Positions 11,795 through 23,237 of a DNA stretch of 64,000 nt are shown here, piece after piece (positions within the stretch are counted from its first letter, which is position 1; each line of letters begins with the position of its first letter). The stretch lies in assembly GCF_023159225.1 (NCBI RefSeq), contig NC_063171.1, positions 4,073,501 to 4,137,500 on the forward strand, given 5' to 3'. This stretch comes from Perognathus longimembris pacificus. Its lineage: Eukaryota > Chordata > Mammalia > Rodentia > Heteromyidae. The translations under genes were made by a program, and so were the position numbers. Under the pieces are notes generated by a model that saw only the letters and a program-made list of their open reading frames with translations, was not told where the DNA came from and ran no database searches.

Positions 11795-12000
11795 GAAATC
11801 CTCAGTGCTAGCACCTCAGAATGTGGCATTCTTTGGAAACAGGCATTGTAACTAGAGCTGGCTAGGTTAAGATGAGGCCACACTGGAGCCAGTGACCCTA
11901 TAACAACAGGGACATTAGACAGAAACAGATCTAGAAGGGAGAAGATGATCACCTGCCAGTCAGAAGCAGAGACCAGGGGCAAAGCTCACAGTCCCCAGAA
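11795..12000 (+). mobile_element. MLT1-type MaLR LTR, 5' part
   Basis: Collinear with the MLT1 LTR: tcctcagtgctagcacctca, GAATGTGGCATTCTTTGGAA, then GGTTAAGATGAGGCCACACT, GGAGCC and a trailing GACCCTATAACAACAGGGAC. MLT1 elements predate the placental radiation, which fits the heavy divergence. Confidence 0.7.
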
Positions 12001-12597
12001 GAAAACAACCACACTCCTATCTCAACTTCAGATTTCAAGAATGGTGAACAAGTAGTTCCTGTTTTAATGTGACCTATTAAAAAAAACTTTATTGACGCTC
12101 TCTAGCCAATCAATACAGAGGCTAAAGAAGATGTTTGTTTCCCACCTAGATTTAGATAGCATTCTAAGCACAGAGGAAGTTAATGGTAGAGTGCGCTCAA
12201 GAAAGACAAGATCACAGTCTGCTGGTCTAGAGGAAGAAAGTACAACATTCTGACCATCTTATTGGAGCAAAAGTCAAGGCGACTGGCCTGTTATACAGAT
12301 AAGGAACAAAAGAAAAGAGGTAAAGTGACAAGCAGAGACTCATGAGTGGATTGCACTTTTCTCAAGTTTTCAGGGAACAAATGGTTTTATGTGGAATTTA
12401 ATGAACAGCAGGGTGGGCATGGGAAGTCTGTTTTGTGTGGAGAATGATTTGGACTTAGGTATTACACAGTGTGTGAAATGCAGGGGTCCACACATTTCCC
12501 TCCTTTGACCATGCCCATTCATCATCCTTATTCATGTAAGCATTCTTTACCTTCCTCTACTGGCACTACATTTATGATGTGTTACAAAACAAAGACT
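12001..12597. other. Unannotated stretch
   Basis: Nothing recognised. Confidence 0.4.
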
Positions 12598-12800
12598 GAC
12601 AGCTGGTGTCAGCACCTTACACAGGAGGCTAAGGTCAGAGCACTGAGGTTCAAAGTCAGTACAGATAGGAAAGCATACAAAAGTCTATCTCCAGTTAACC
12701 AGCAAAATCCTGGACTAGAAGTGTGATCCAACTATGAAAAAGCAAGCTGAGTGACAGAGCAAGGCCTTGAATTCAAGCATAGTATGTGCACAAAAAGTAT
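12598..12800 (+). mobile_element. B1-like + Geo chimeric SINE
   Basis: acacaggaggctaaggtcag, GAGGTTCAAAGTCAG, TCTATCTCCAGTTAACCAGC (B1 part and linker), then AAGCAAGCTGAGTGACAGAGC and CTTGAATTCAAGCA (Geo part). Old copy. Confidence 0.7.
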
Positions 12801-12964
12801 ATAGCAATATTTCTCAAAATTGTTTAGGGATACAGGAAAAGAGAAAATTTTAATTGCATAATGTTTTTTTTTTAAAAAAAACAACTCACTTAGGATGACC
12901 ATTAAATGTGTTTCAAATGAAGGGAATCTTTTTCTTTTTAAAAGTTTTTTTTGTGTGTGTGTTT
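12801..12964. repeat. A/T homopolymer tracts and (GT)n SINE tail
   Basis: T8A8 tracts near 12865-12882 and a T-run plus (GT)6 at 12945-12964; the latter is the tail of the minus-strand SINE that follows. Confidence 0.7.
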
Positions 12965-13192
12965 GCCAGTCCTGGGTCTTGAGCTTAAGGCCTGGGCACT
13001 ATCTCTCAATTATTTTGCTCAAGTCTAGCATTTTACCACTTGAGTCACAGCTCCACTTCTGATCTTTTGATGTTTAGTTGGCGATAAGAGTCCCACAGAC
13101 TTTCTTACTTGAGCTGGCTGTGAACCATGGTCCTCAGATCTCAGTCTCGCGAGTATCTGGAATTACAGGCATGAGCCACCAATGTCGGCTGA
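12965..13192 (-). mobile_element. B1-like + Geo chimeric SINE, well preserved
   Basis: Full-length minus copy. From plus left to right: GCCAGTCCTGGGTCTTGAGC (Geo 3' end), TTGCTCAAGTCTAGCATTTT, GTTGGCGATAAGAGTCCCAC (linker), GAGCTGGCTGTGAACCATGG, TCCTCAGATCTCAGTCTCGC, AATTACAGGCATGAGCCACC (7SL start). A short (GT)n tail adjoins. Confidence 0.85.
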
Positions 13193-14762
13193 ATGATTTC
13201 TTTAGCAGAAATATTTTATGTCAGTAATTGAGCTATTTAGCATGTTCTGTTTTAGGTATGAGATATTGTTAGTGTTTGAAATGGCAGACCGTTCTATTTT
13301 TTGCTAGTTTCTACAATAGGATTCTATGAAGACACCTGTAAGATTGACATTCAATAGATAATTATACTGTGCACAGCTTGACACTGCAGAATCTTGAACT
13401 TAAACATTTATATTACTGAAAAAAGTAAAAAACAAAACAAAACAAAACAAAAAAACATTGTTCTAAAGATGGCAATGATTGTGATAGGAAAGCCATTCCA
13501 TTCCTTTTCTGTAGTTCTGTCAGATATTCATATGTCCACCAGAGGGCAGTATGTCCAAACTTTTAATTCTGTGTCTACTCAATGGTAAAGCCTAACAAAT
13601 AGTAGAGGTAAAAGGTTTGGGAAATTCTATTTAATGCTGATTTGACTTGGGATTTTGAAGTAAACATACATAAAGTACTTATAGAGAATGCAAATTTCAA
13701 GATAATATTGGCTATATTTTTCCATTGTCATGGCACCCATACATGAGTGACCACACATGTATGTGTGTGACATCAAGCAGAAAATAAAAAGGATATGTCA
13801 TAAAAATGTTAAAGATTCATTTTATGTGTTGGGATTCATAAACTCCATCTGGTATTAAAATTTTAAACTAGTCTATCTAGTATTTTGTTCATATTCCAGA
13901 CACAGAGAGAAGGTAAACCAAAGGAAATGAATGCATAGAGAAGGTTCTAGAAAGTAACTCATTGATTGTACAATGATTACCTCTGGACATGAAGGTTTGA
14001 TGAAAAACTTCCATTTCATTAACTTAATTTGTTTATATTTGAGATTTGCTATAAAAAGAATGACACTGTATTACACATCTTCAATAACAGTATGTATTGT
14101 TTAGCACTTTCAATTTTAAAACATGGTTCCTTGATGCTTATAATGAACTCCAGCTCACAGAAACTGATATTGATGTGCTTATTTTAAAGGAAGCAATAGG
14201 TGTACAATTACAGCTACTGGATTTAGAAGCAAAAGAGCAAGACTAAAGGAAATGCTAGCACTGAACATTTTTACTCTATTTGTGCAGTTAGATAATTTGG
14301 AGATTTTGTATTCTTAAGGGCCTAGGTATCTAGCGAGAGGAAATTTTCACCATCTTCTAGTTCAAAGCAGAAGTTTTTTTCTAACCTAGAATAAAGTTTG
14401 TCACTGACACAAAAAACAATTTTGAATAAAAGAATGACGTATTTGTAAGATAACTGAACAAACTTTGACCTTCTTCTCTGAGTAGAAGTTCATGTTCACA
14501 TAGCTTCCAAGCACTCATTCTAGACTGCCTGCTAAGGCAGAATGTCACTTGAAAAAGTAACTCTTTCAAACCACTTTATTTCATGATGCAAAGTCTTCCA
14601 TGGGGGTCATGTCCTTGCTTCCTGAGTTTTCCCACTTAGTTATAAATGTTCTTCTCCACTTTAGATTTCCATGCGGGGGGGGGGGTGGGGGTCAGGAAGT
14701 AAGCAGATAGGCTAACTGGTCATCTGGCATGACCTGCTTCCCAGAGTTCTTTTCATGGACTC
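13193..14762. other. Unannotated stretch with (AAAAC)n
   Basis: Contains an (AAAAC)n tract at 13428-13456 and a G-run at 14675-14690. Otherwise nothing recognised. Confidence 0.4.
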
Positions 14763-15074
14763 AGGACTGCCCATTCAGAACCATAGGCAGAATGTGCATT
14801 AAGCATGGCGTTTGGTCCAAGCACTTTCCTGTTCTAACTGAATCCTTTCATCAGGGAGATGTCTACTTCTATAAGAAGTCTGAGAGAGCAAGTTTCCAAA
14901 TTTTAAAGTTTCTCTAGCCAAAGACGTTAGCAAGTTTGGAGGATCTAAAAACATTAGCATTAATTACCTGCATAAAAAGAATTAAATATGATATGATTCT
15001 TTTTTTATATTTTCATAGTCATTCAACATTAAATTTTCTCTCTACCATCATGTCTCAAATCTTTGATGAGTGGA
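14763..15074. repeat. Local direct duplication, copy 1
   Basis: This 310-bp segment recurs in the same orientation at 16132-16437. Long exact runs are shared, e.g. gcagaatgtgcattaagcat, gggagatgtctacttctata, atgatatgattctttttt and tctctctaccatcatgtctc. Differences are scattered substitutions and a few small indels. Neither copy has a poly(A) tail or flanking repeats, so this looks like a DNA-level segmental duplication, not retroposition. Confidence 0.9.
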
Positions 15075-15636
15075 AGTGGACAAAAGGGAAATCTGTGGCT
15101 TGGGAAGTTCTGTTCATTAGATTTGATGGCTCAATAGCAGTGAGCCGATAACAAGTCTAGACTAGATACATTGAAATGATATTATATATTGTAGAATAGT
15201 AGGAAGATCTGGAAAATATATTTTCTGAATTCACTTCAGGCTCATGTAAATACCAGGAAAGCAATCTTCGGAATCAATGTAGAACCTAAGACTTGTACAG
15301 CATTACCTTCAGCATTGGTCACTTAAATCTTCAAAGTTGTCTGGGATACATTGAGCCAAATGAATACAGACTGCTTCTGCTATCCATTCAACTAACCTGA
15401 GCTTAGATTAGCAAGACAATGCCAGGATGAAACAAGTCTGTGAGGGAAAAGAAAAGACCTTGCTTTCTGCCAGGCCTCAAGGTGAGGAATGAAGAATGTG
15501 TTGACAGATTGCATCTAGATCATGATCATTTTAGGTTGGCAGGTCCTCGGGTCTCCTCCAATGTCCATTCCCACGAAGATATTTTTTTTAATCACAGCAG
15601 TTCTCAACTTATCTGAGACTTGCCAGCTCTCTCTTT

Positions 15637-15682
<46 letters not shown>

Positions 15683-15907
15683 CTCTGGATATCTAGATAC
15701 CTCAATATAGATATAGATATATGAAGTAAATAAAATAGACTCTACTTGCTTCACTAAGAACAGTTTTGTTAGCTTAAATTCCTTCAAGTTCCCTTGTTAC
15801 CTCTAAAATTCACCTGTTTTCTAAATCTTATCTCCTTCTCAGCAAGACAGCTACCACCACTGTGTGTCCAGGCTTTCAGAATGTAATGCTTCATCTTCTC
15901 CCTTGAC
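15075..15907. other. Spacer between duplicated copies, with (TC)n
   Basis: Holds a (TC)n tract at 15628-15690 and a (GATATA)-like stretch at 15703-15722. No gene or repeat family recognised. Confidence 0.6.
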
Positions 15908-16060
15908 TTCTTTTTATTAGCATATATTAATTATACTCAATCACTGTGATATTTCACTGTGACCTTTTCACACCTTTCCTTTCATCATCTTCTCTCTATC
16001 GTTCTTCTCCTCTTCTCATTTGTCCCCTTCCTAGTTAGTCCCGGGACACTTTTTCTCTCA
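15908..16060 (-). mobile_element. L1 3' end fragment, minus orientation
   Basis: The plus strand reads TTTTTATTAGCATATATTAA, TTATACTCAATCACTGTGAT and a CT-rich tract, the complement of the CTTGTACAA-type L1 end at 220-430 and 6150-6335 including its purine-rich tract. Confidence 0.6.
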
Positions 16061-16131
16061 AGTGTTCAGGATGGAAACACAACACAGGGGTAGAGTGCCT
16101 ACCCAGGATTCCAGAAAGCCCGAGAACCACA

Positions 16132-16437
16132 AGGACTTCCATTAAGAACCATAGGCAGAATGTGCATTAAGCATGGCATTTGGTCTGAGCAGTTTCCTGT
16201 TCTAACTGAATCCTTTCATTAGGGAGATGTCTACTTCTATAAGCGGTCTGAGAGAGCAAGTTTCCAAATTTTCTCTGGCCAAAGACATTAGAAAGTTTAG
16301 AGGATCTAAAAACATTAGCATTAGTTACTTGCATAAAAAAGAATTAAATATGATATGATTCTTTTTTTTATATTTTCATAGTCATTCAACATTATATTTT
16401 CTCTCTACCATCATGTCTCAAATCTTTGATGAATGGA
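16132..16437. repeat. Local direct duplication, copy 2
   Basis: Second copy of the segment at 14763-15074, same orientation, starts about 1.37 kb apart. It lacks the AAAGTT piece near 14903 and carries private substitutions, so the duplication is old enough to have diverged by several percent. Confidence 0.9.
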
Positions 16438-16618
16438 CAGTCCTTGCTTACTTTAATGTCTCTAAAAAAATCTAGTTTCAATATGTAATCTTTACTCTAT
16501 CACTTCCTATCTTTTTAGGATACCCCTCCATCGATTTGTATCTTTACCTTAACATTAGATCATCCTCAAAATTATTTCTTCCAAATAAAATGTTCTTTGA
16601 TAATTTTTGTCTTAAAAG
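16438..16618. other. Short unannotated stretch
   Basis: Nothing recognised before the L1 target site. Confidence 0.4.
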
Positions 16619-16679
16619 TGGCATCAACAATAACCTTAACCAAAGAAGTGAAAGACCTTTTTGATGAGAATTTAAAAGC

Positions 16680-18161
16680 TTGAAAAATGAAATTAAGTCA
16701 GAACTAAGAAAATGGAAAAACCTCCCATGCTCCTGGATTGGGAGGATTAATATAATCAAAATGGCAATATTGCCAAAGGCTAGCTACAAATTCAATGCAA
16801 TACCCATTAATATCCCAACACCATTCTTTAATGAAATAGAGGAAGCAATCCAGAAATTCATATGGAACAATAAAAGACCTAGAATAGCAAAAACACTCCT
16901 AAGCAGAAAGAACAGTGCTGGAGGAATTACAATACCCAACTTCAAGTTGTATTATAAAGCTATAGTAATAAAAACAGCTTGGTATTGGCACCGGAACAGG
17001 CCTGAAGACCAATGGAACAGAATTGAAGACCCAGAAATGAACCCACAGAACTACGCCTACTTAATCTTTGATAAAGGAGCTAAAACAATAGTATGGAAGA
17101 AAGATAGCCTCTTTAACAAGTGGTGCTGGCAAAACTGGCTCAACACATGCAACAAACTAAAACTAGATCCTTATATATCACCCTGCACCAAAATCAATTC
17201 CAAATGGATTAAAGACCTTGAAATCAAAACAGATACCCTGAAAACACTAAAAGAAGGAGTCGGAGAAACACTTGGGCTCCTTGGTGCAGGACGGAACTTC
17301 CTTAACAAAGACCCAGAAAGGCTACAAATCAAAGAAAGGTTGGACAAATGGGACTGCATCAAACTGCAGAGCTTCTGCACGGCAAAGGACATAGCTCGCA
17401 AGATAAACAGAAAGCCCACAGACTGGGAGAAGATCTTTACCGGACATTCAACAGACAAAGGCCTCATCTCTAAAATATATGCAGAACTAAAAAAACTACC
17501 TTCTTCCAAAACAAAACCGCAAAGAACCAATAGCCCCCTCATCAAGTGGGCTAAAGACCTACAAAGAGACTTCTCTGATGATGAAATGAGAATGGCCAAG
17601 AGACATATGAAAAAATGCTGTACATCACTGGCCATAAAAGAAATGCAAATCAAAACAACATTGAGATTCCATCTCACTCCAGCAAGAATGTCATATATCA
17701 AGAAAACTAATAATAACAATTGTTGGAGGGGATGTGGCCAAAAGGGAACCCTACTTCATTGTTGGTGGGAATGTAAACTGGTTCAGCCACTCTGGCAAGC
17801 AGTATGGAGATTCCTCAGAAGGCTAAATATAGAACTCCCCTATGACCCAGCAGCCCCACTTTTTTGTATCTATCCAAAAGACCACAAACAAAATCACAGT
17901 AATGCCACCAGCACAACAATGTTCATCGCAGCACAATTTGTCATAGCGAGAATCTGGAACCAACCCAGATGTCCCTCAGTAGACGAATGGATCAGGAAAA
18001 TGTGGTACATATACACAATGGAATTTTATGCCTCTATCAGAAAGAATGACATTACCCCATTTGTAAGGAAATGGAAGGACTTGGAAAAAATTATACTAAG
18101 TGAAGTGAGCCAGACCCAAAGAAACATGGACTCTATGGTCTCCCTTATTGGGAATAATTAG
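16680..18161 (+). pseudogene. L1 ORF2 C-terminal remnant (493 codons, open)
   Basis: ORF2 encodes the L1 endonuclease/reverse transcriptase used for target-primed reverse transcription. Only about the last 500 codons remain of roughly 1,280, so endonuclease and the reverse-transcriptase catalytic region are absent and no activity is expected. The frame opens by chance at a TTG. L1-like sequence continues upstream to 16630 but in another frame with a stop, implying a one-base indel near 16679. The C-terminal Cys-rich motif is intact: C-x3-C-x7-H-x4-C at about residues 348-365 (CWRGC ... H ... C). It ends with the usual Met-Glu-Phe-Tyr and Val-Ser-Leu-Ile blocks. No in-frame stop over 1.48 kb, far more open than the L1 at 25.9 kb. 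Confidence 0.9.
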
Positions 18162-18537
18162 TACAGGTTTAGGCAATTCATAACAGAGCATCAAAAGGCC
18201 CAATAGCTATACCCTTATGAACACATAAGATGATGCTAAGAGAAATGAACTCCATGTTGTGGAAACAATTGTTATATCACAGTTGTAACTACTTTCAACG
18301 TCCTATGTTTATCTGTAGCTTTTATTATTGATGATGTTCTTGTATCACCTTCCTGTGGTTGTACTTACACTATCGCTGTAATCTTATCTGAGTATATTGG
18401 AAACAGTGTTTATGGGTATTGGAAGTAGGAAATTCAAAGGGAATACCAAATTTGAGAGACACAGGGTAAAAAAAAAAAGAGAAACAACTACAAAAGCAAT
18501 ACATGCAAAAATGTTTGGTGTAAGTGAACTGAACACC

Positions 18538-18586
18538 TCCGGGGGGGGGGGGGGAGGCGGAAGAGAAAGGGGGGGAGGGAGGGGGG
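18538..18586 (+). other. G-rich polypurine tract in L1 3'UTR (G-quadruplex motif)
   Basis: One uninterrupted G-run of about 14-15, then several GGGGGG/GGG blocks split by A or AAA. At least four G-tracts of three or more within 50 bp meet the usual G4 pattern. Polypurine, G4-forming tracts are known in mammalian L1 3'UTRs. Confidence 0.85.
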
Positions 18587-18733
18587 TATGAGGGACAAGG
18601 TAACAAAGAGTACAAGAAATGTATCCAATGCCTAACGTATGAAACTGTAACCTCTATGTACATCAGTTTTATAATAAAAACTTAAAAAAAATAAAGGATC
18701 TTTGAAAATTGAAAAAAAAAATTGGCATCAACA

Positions 18734-20930
18734 TATAAATATTCTGCTTCTTTAGCAGAATTCTTGGATATGCAGTTTGCATTCTCCTTTTGTTATCTTG
18801 ACTTTGAATACTGCTATCATTAGCTAGAATCTACTTCTGATTATCTTAGTGTAAAGCGACCTTCACGAATCTTCCAGTGTAGAAATGCAGTGTTCTGTAT
18901 CAGCTCTCTCCATATACAAAATTTCTGTAGTAGTGTCCAGGCCTGTGGTTTTCCACTGAATCTACTGGCATCACACTTCTGTGGGGCCTCAGCTTTTCTC
19001 TTGCTTGATGGCTTTTCTTTTCCTCTTAGTATAGAAGGTCAGTGTTTCCCCAAGTGTATATTCTCTCAGCATCACCTTGAACATCGATTGTCGATTACTT
19101 GATTCTATCCTAGATGATTGCCTAGCAAGCATTGCCACTCTGTTGTAAGTTTACAGGCTCCTCAAAATCAACACACCCAGCATGTACACATTGGCTTCCA
19201 TTCCACTTCTCATTTGCTTATTTTCCCTTACCATAAAACAGCAATCAGCCTGAACAATCAAGGGACTTGCTATCACCTTTGCCTTCCCTTGACCTTGCTC
19301 CTTCTTGTCTCTCCTGTCAGTCATAGGTCAAATCCCATATATTAAACTTCCAATGTATTCTTCTTTTCTCTCATGTTTCTCCTGCTTTCTCCCCCCCACA
19401 ACCAGCAAAACTCATCTTTCTAAAATTTATATCTTATGTCATTTGCCTCTTCTTTTTTTAATAAAAAAGTTAATGTTAAGATCTTTGCATATGTCCATCA
19501 TCTTCTCCCACCTACTTCACTGTGGAATTTTTCTCTTTGCTTTTGGATGGATGAGCCCTTCCTGCCCAGAAACAAACCTATAGAGTTTATGATAGAGCTT
19601 AGAGTTCATGATGGAGTCTTAGAGCTGGACTCCTTCTGCTTTGCCACACACCCCCTTCAAGTGATCTCCCAACTTTTAGCACAATAAATTGCTTTCTCTT
19701 GGGCAAGACTCACATTTTCTGTAGTGTGCTTTCAGTCTGGTTTAGGGCTCAGAACTGTAGCTTCCTGGGTGGACTGGATACACCTCAAAGCCAAAGCTTT
19801 TAATCATCTGCCCCTTGGTAGGCAGCACAAGTTTTGGCAGAAGATCTCCTTCATTAAATACTTAGTTGGAATTGAAATCCTACAGTCAGATAAATTTCCT
19901 AATACAGGATGGCAGATCCTAGGAAACCTGGAATTCTAGCTACTATGGCTGGGACTGTGGACTGCCATTTTTCTTCTCTTAGCTTTACCAGAGTTCAGGT
20001 GCATTCTCATGTGTCACCGATTTATCTGCCTTGGATGGCCTGACAACTGCCTGAGGAGAAAATTCTCCATTGTTGCATGAGATCTGGAGGCCCTAACACT
20101 GCATTTGGTGGAGCCTTTCTCACATAGCTCAATAGTCCATGCTGGAACTCATCCCGCACTCCATTTACATTTGACAGGTCACTTAAGCTACCTGCCCCAG
20201 TGGCCTCCCTTTCTAAGATGACACAGTCTCGACTTTGTCTTTAACTTGGGTGTTTAAAACTACCTCTCCCTAGATGCTTCATATTCCCACTATCCTGCTC
20301 TCAGTTGTAAAGTACTTCTAGTTGAGCGATTACATGAGCCACTGCTTAGTAGGTATTCAAGTTGTAGTGGCTTTTTTAAAGTTATCTTTACTGTGAAAAT
20401 ATTTCAGAGCCAGAGTATAGAACTCCAAAATTCATGTGTCCAGAATGTTATCTATATTTTCTAGATAATCATCAGAGATTATAAAATTGTTTAGGAACAA
20501 CCAAACCTGGAATTGAATTGGTGGGAGTATCTTTAAGCTTTTTAGATATTATCATAAATCAACTGATGTTGACCATGTTGAAATATATCCTATTTGCTGC
20601 TGCATGTCTAGATATTGCAGAAGAGAGCAGTGTGCTTGTGTCATGTTCTAAATAACAGATACAATATGGCAGCAGAAAATGTCAATATGCCTAAGGTTTC
20701 ATTGAACATACTTTTTTTCCTTATTCATTAAATCTATTTCTTTCATTACTGGCAAACATTAAATTATCCCCTGGGAATAAAAGAAAGAATAAAAGCAATT
20801 AAAACCACTCACATTTCTTCACCTATCTCACACAGAGGTCTCAACCAAAATATTTTCCTATTGAGAAATTTATTGTTCTTCTGTATCTAGAAAATATCAT
20901 TCATCCTTATAGCATTCCTAGGTCTTAAGA
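18734..20930. other. Unannotated stretch
   Basis: About 2.2 kb, moderately pyrimidine-rich at 19200-19520. I see no recognisable repeat family or exon; several short plus-strand open frames (up to 92 codons) have no support. Confidence 0.4.
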
Positions 20931-20931
20931 G

Positions 20932-21075
20932 AGATCATTACAAATGCCCTATCTTCATTTCACCCCCCCCCCCCCCCCCGCAAGCTGAGACTTGAGGCAA
21001 TCTGAGACAGCAAGAGGTTAAATGGCTTCCCGGGACCACACACCAAGTTAGGGTCAGAGCTAAGGTTAGAGCTAA
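20932..21075 (-). mobile_element. MIR SINE, minus, interrupted by C-run
   Basis: ccctatcttcatttcac, then a run of about 18 C, GCTGAGACTTGAGGCAA, GCAAGAGGTTAAATGGCTTC, CCGGGACCACACACCAAGTT, GGTCAGAGCTAAGG. This is the MIR core/3' half in reverse. The poly-C has replaced or expanded in the ATTTTACAGATGAGGAAA region. Confidence 0.7.
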
Positions 21076-22174
21076 GGTTAGAAACGGCAAATTTTTCTCG
21101 TTTCTTTCTTAAGTGTTTGGCAGGGCTACCCTTCCTCTCTATTTATTTAGGTGTAGTAGCTGTGCCTGTCAGTAGTGAATGAGGCTTCACAGTGTGACAA
21201 TGAGATATTTAAAATACAACCTTTTAAGAAAGCATTATGGGCCTTTTGTTTAAAATAACAGCCTCAAAAATAAATCTTTCCCTCCATGTGCATGGATGTG
21301 GAAATCTGACTGTGTTAGCATTGCAGGTAACTGATGTCAGAGCACACGGCCTCTTGCTTGCTCCTTCAGAGAGTCCTTTTCCTGGACATTTCATTTTCCA
21401 TTTTTTGTAAGGAACCTAGGGTACATTCTCCAAATCATACCTTGGAAAACAACGTGTGGACACCTATCAACAGTCACAAGAGCCCATATTCATGACATAG
21501 AGAGTAAGTCAGTGGGTTCCACTGGCCAAGGGAGCACAGCTGTGTGGGTTGTGCAGTGCCCACTGGAAACTGCAATTTCTGTGCAGTCTGTCCAGAGGCA
21601 CCACCCCCGCACTTGTGCAGTGTGCAGTAGACACAACCACACATCACGTTCCTTCCTGCTGACAACCCTGAAAGAGCCCTTGCATGTTGGGAGTAACATT
21701 GAGTGAGGTTCCCTTGCTTTACCCATGAAAGCCCATGAAATATGAAAAGAAGGCCTAACATAGAGCAGTAAAATAGTCTTCAATTCTAGATGTGGAAACA
21801 GCTCAAATTTATCTCTGAATATTTTCTCTTTCATTTTTATTGTTCAAAATTTGATCTTTTTTTTGTCTTCTAGTATTTCTTTATTGCCACTGATTTTTAT
21901 GTTATTTTTATTATTTACCTATTTGCTTTTCTCCCAAACTGAAAAAAAGGAGGTAAAAGAAGTAATATTGCTCTAACATACTGCAGTGTTTACTAATAGA
22001 TGTGGAAGTGGAAAATGCTAAGATGTAAGATACCATTGAATCTATTTCCCCTATTAAGTAATAAAATTTTTGTTTCTCCTTAAGCTATAAACATATGAAA
22101 TTGTCAATTGAATAACTTAATTTTTTACTTGACTTTCTTGTGGCTCTTTCTGGATAAATCTCTTCATATTTCTT
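21076..22174. other. Unannotated stretch
   Basis: No gene or clear repeat. A short near-tandem AGAGCTAAGGTTAGAGCTAAGG lies at 21057-21080. Overlapping minus-strand open frames (95 and 114 codons) at 21474-21834 lack support. Confidence 0.4.
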
Positions 22175-22590
22175 CTCTCTTTGTCTCTGTCTCTATCTGT
22201 CTCTGTCTGTCTATCTGTCTCAGCAGTACTGAGGATTGAATTCAAGACCTTGCTAGTGCTAAGCAGGCATTCTACTTCCTGAGCCACATCTCCAGCTCCT
22301 TTTTGTCTATTTTTGAAGTAAGCATCTCACTTTATACCCAAGCTGGCCTGGAATCCTCCTCGTGTTTCCAGATGTCACAGGGGATGACAGGTGTGTGCTA
22401 CTGTGCCAGCCACTGTGTGTCCCCTGTAACTGAAATAACAGGCAATTGCCACACTGCCAACTCATTGGTTGAGATGGGTTTTCAAGAACTTTCATGCTCT
22501 GGCTACCCTTGGACTGTGACACTCCTCCCCCACCCCCCATCTCTACCTCCAAAGTAACTAGGATTATTTCCTTGAGCCATGGCACTCGGC
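22175..22590 (-). mobile_element. Composite B1-B1-ID SINE with (TCTG)n tail
   Basis: From plus left to right: a (TCTG/TCTC)n tail (22175-22225), an ID monomer reversed (gtactgaggattgaattcaa ... cctgagccacatctccagct, 22226-22300), a B1 monomer reversed (22305-22425: CCAAGCTGGCCTGGAATCCT, ATGACAGGTGTGTGCTACTG), then a further B1-like unit to 22590 (AAGTAACTAGGATTATTTCC, TTGAGCCATGGCACTCGGC). It therefore reads B1-B1-ID on the minus strand. A B1-plus-ID layout is known from B1-dID elements; the extra unit may be a nested or trimeric copy. Confidence 0.65.
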
Positions 22591-22591
22591 T

Positions 22592-22638
22592 TCTTCTCTA
22601 TCTATCTGTCTGCCTGTCTGCTTGTCTACCTATCTATA
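22592..22638. repeat. (TCTG/TATC)n tract
   Basis: ctatctatctgtctgcctgt-type tetranucleotide repeat; it may be the mutated tail of the minus-oriented L1 that follows. Confidence 0.8.
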
Positions 22639-23212
22639 TTGTAAAGGTGAGATACAGAGGGGTTATAGTTACATTATTAAGGTAGTGAGTACACTTCCAT
22701 TTGAACAAGGTCACCCCTCCCTCATTGTCTCTTAGTTTTTTCCCTACAGACTTCTCTCCCCCCAAAGTTGTATAGCTCATTTCCAATATAGAATTGGTTC
22801 ACCCTTTGCCCCACCATTTCTGTGCTCCCCTTCCCCCTCCCCAAATTAGATAAACTTATATGGAAGACAAAGGGTACAGAAATAAAAAACAGTGACAGAA
22901 GGGAATTAACCAAAGAAAAATGAAAATAGAAAAGAAAAGAGAGATAAAGAACCACAAAGAGTATAATAAAAAGCTTCTTATTTCCATTTCTTGGAGTTCA
23001 TTTCAATAAGCATCATTTTATATGATCTTATGCACATAGTTATTGAGCTCTTGCAATCCTCTCTGAAGGATATCCTCCTTTGTTCTCACTGTGTGAATGT
23101 TTCCACACCCAAAGAAACATAGACTTCATGGTTTCCCTCATTTGTAATAACTAGAATGTGTCTATAATGGACAGTAAAAGACAAATAATTACACGTGGGT
23201 GTAATAGGGAGG
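22639..23212 (-). mobile_element. L1 insertion with 5' inversion (twin priming)
   Basis: Positions 22639-23103 are an L1 3'UTR in minus orientation (end GGTGAGATACAGAGGGGTTA as seen on plus). At 23104 the sequence flips: 23104-23212 reads in plus orientation as the end of ORF2 and start of the 3'UTR (acccaaagaaacatagactt, catggtttccctcatttgta, ataactag). The nearby L1 at 46445-47228 has the same inverted-then-direct structure but different breakpoints. No target duplication found; the left flank is simple repeat. Confidence 0.75.
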
Positions 23213-23237
23213 TCAAATCTGGCCAGTGCCATCATTA

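Larger units (their letters stand above)
16619..18733 (+). mobile_element. Young 5'-truncated L1 with 11-bp target duplication
   Basis: The element body (16630-18722) is flanked by TGGCATCAACA at 16619-16629 and 18723-18733, an exact 11-bp target-site duplication. It carries the last part of ORF2, a stop at 18159-18161, a 3'UTR with a polypurine/G-run tract (18540-18586), and a tail. The tail has two A-tracts (18684-18691 and 18712-18721) separated by taaaggatctttgaaaattg, so the RNA probably read past a first A-tract. The same 3'UTR type occurs in minus orientation at 42417-42549. The long open frame and clean duplication indicate recent insertion. Confidence 0.95.

Noticed and set aside
17171..17719. 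182-codon minus-strand open frame
   Set aside because: Antisense shadow of the L1 ORF2 remnant.
22592..22638. CRISPR-like short regular repeat
   Set aside because: Plain tetranucleotide microsatellite without spacers; eukaryotic context.
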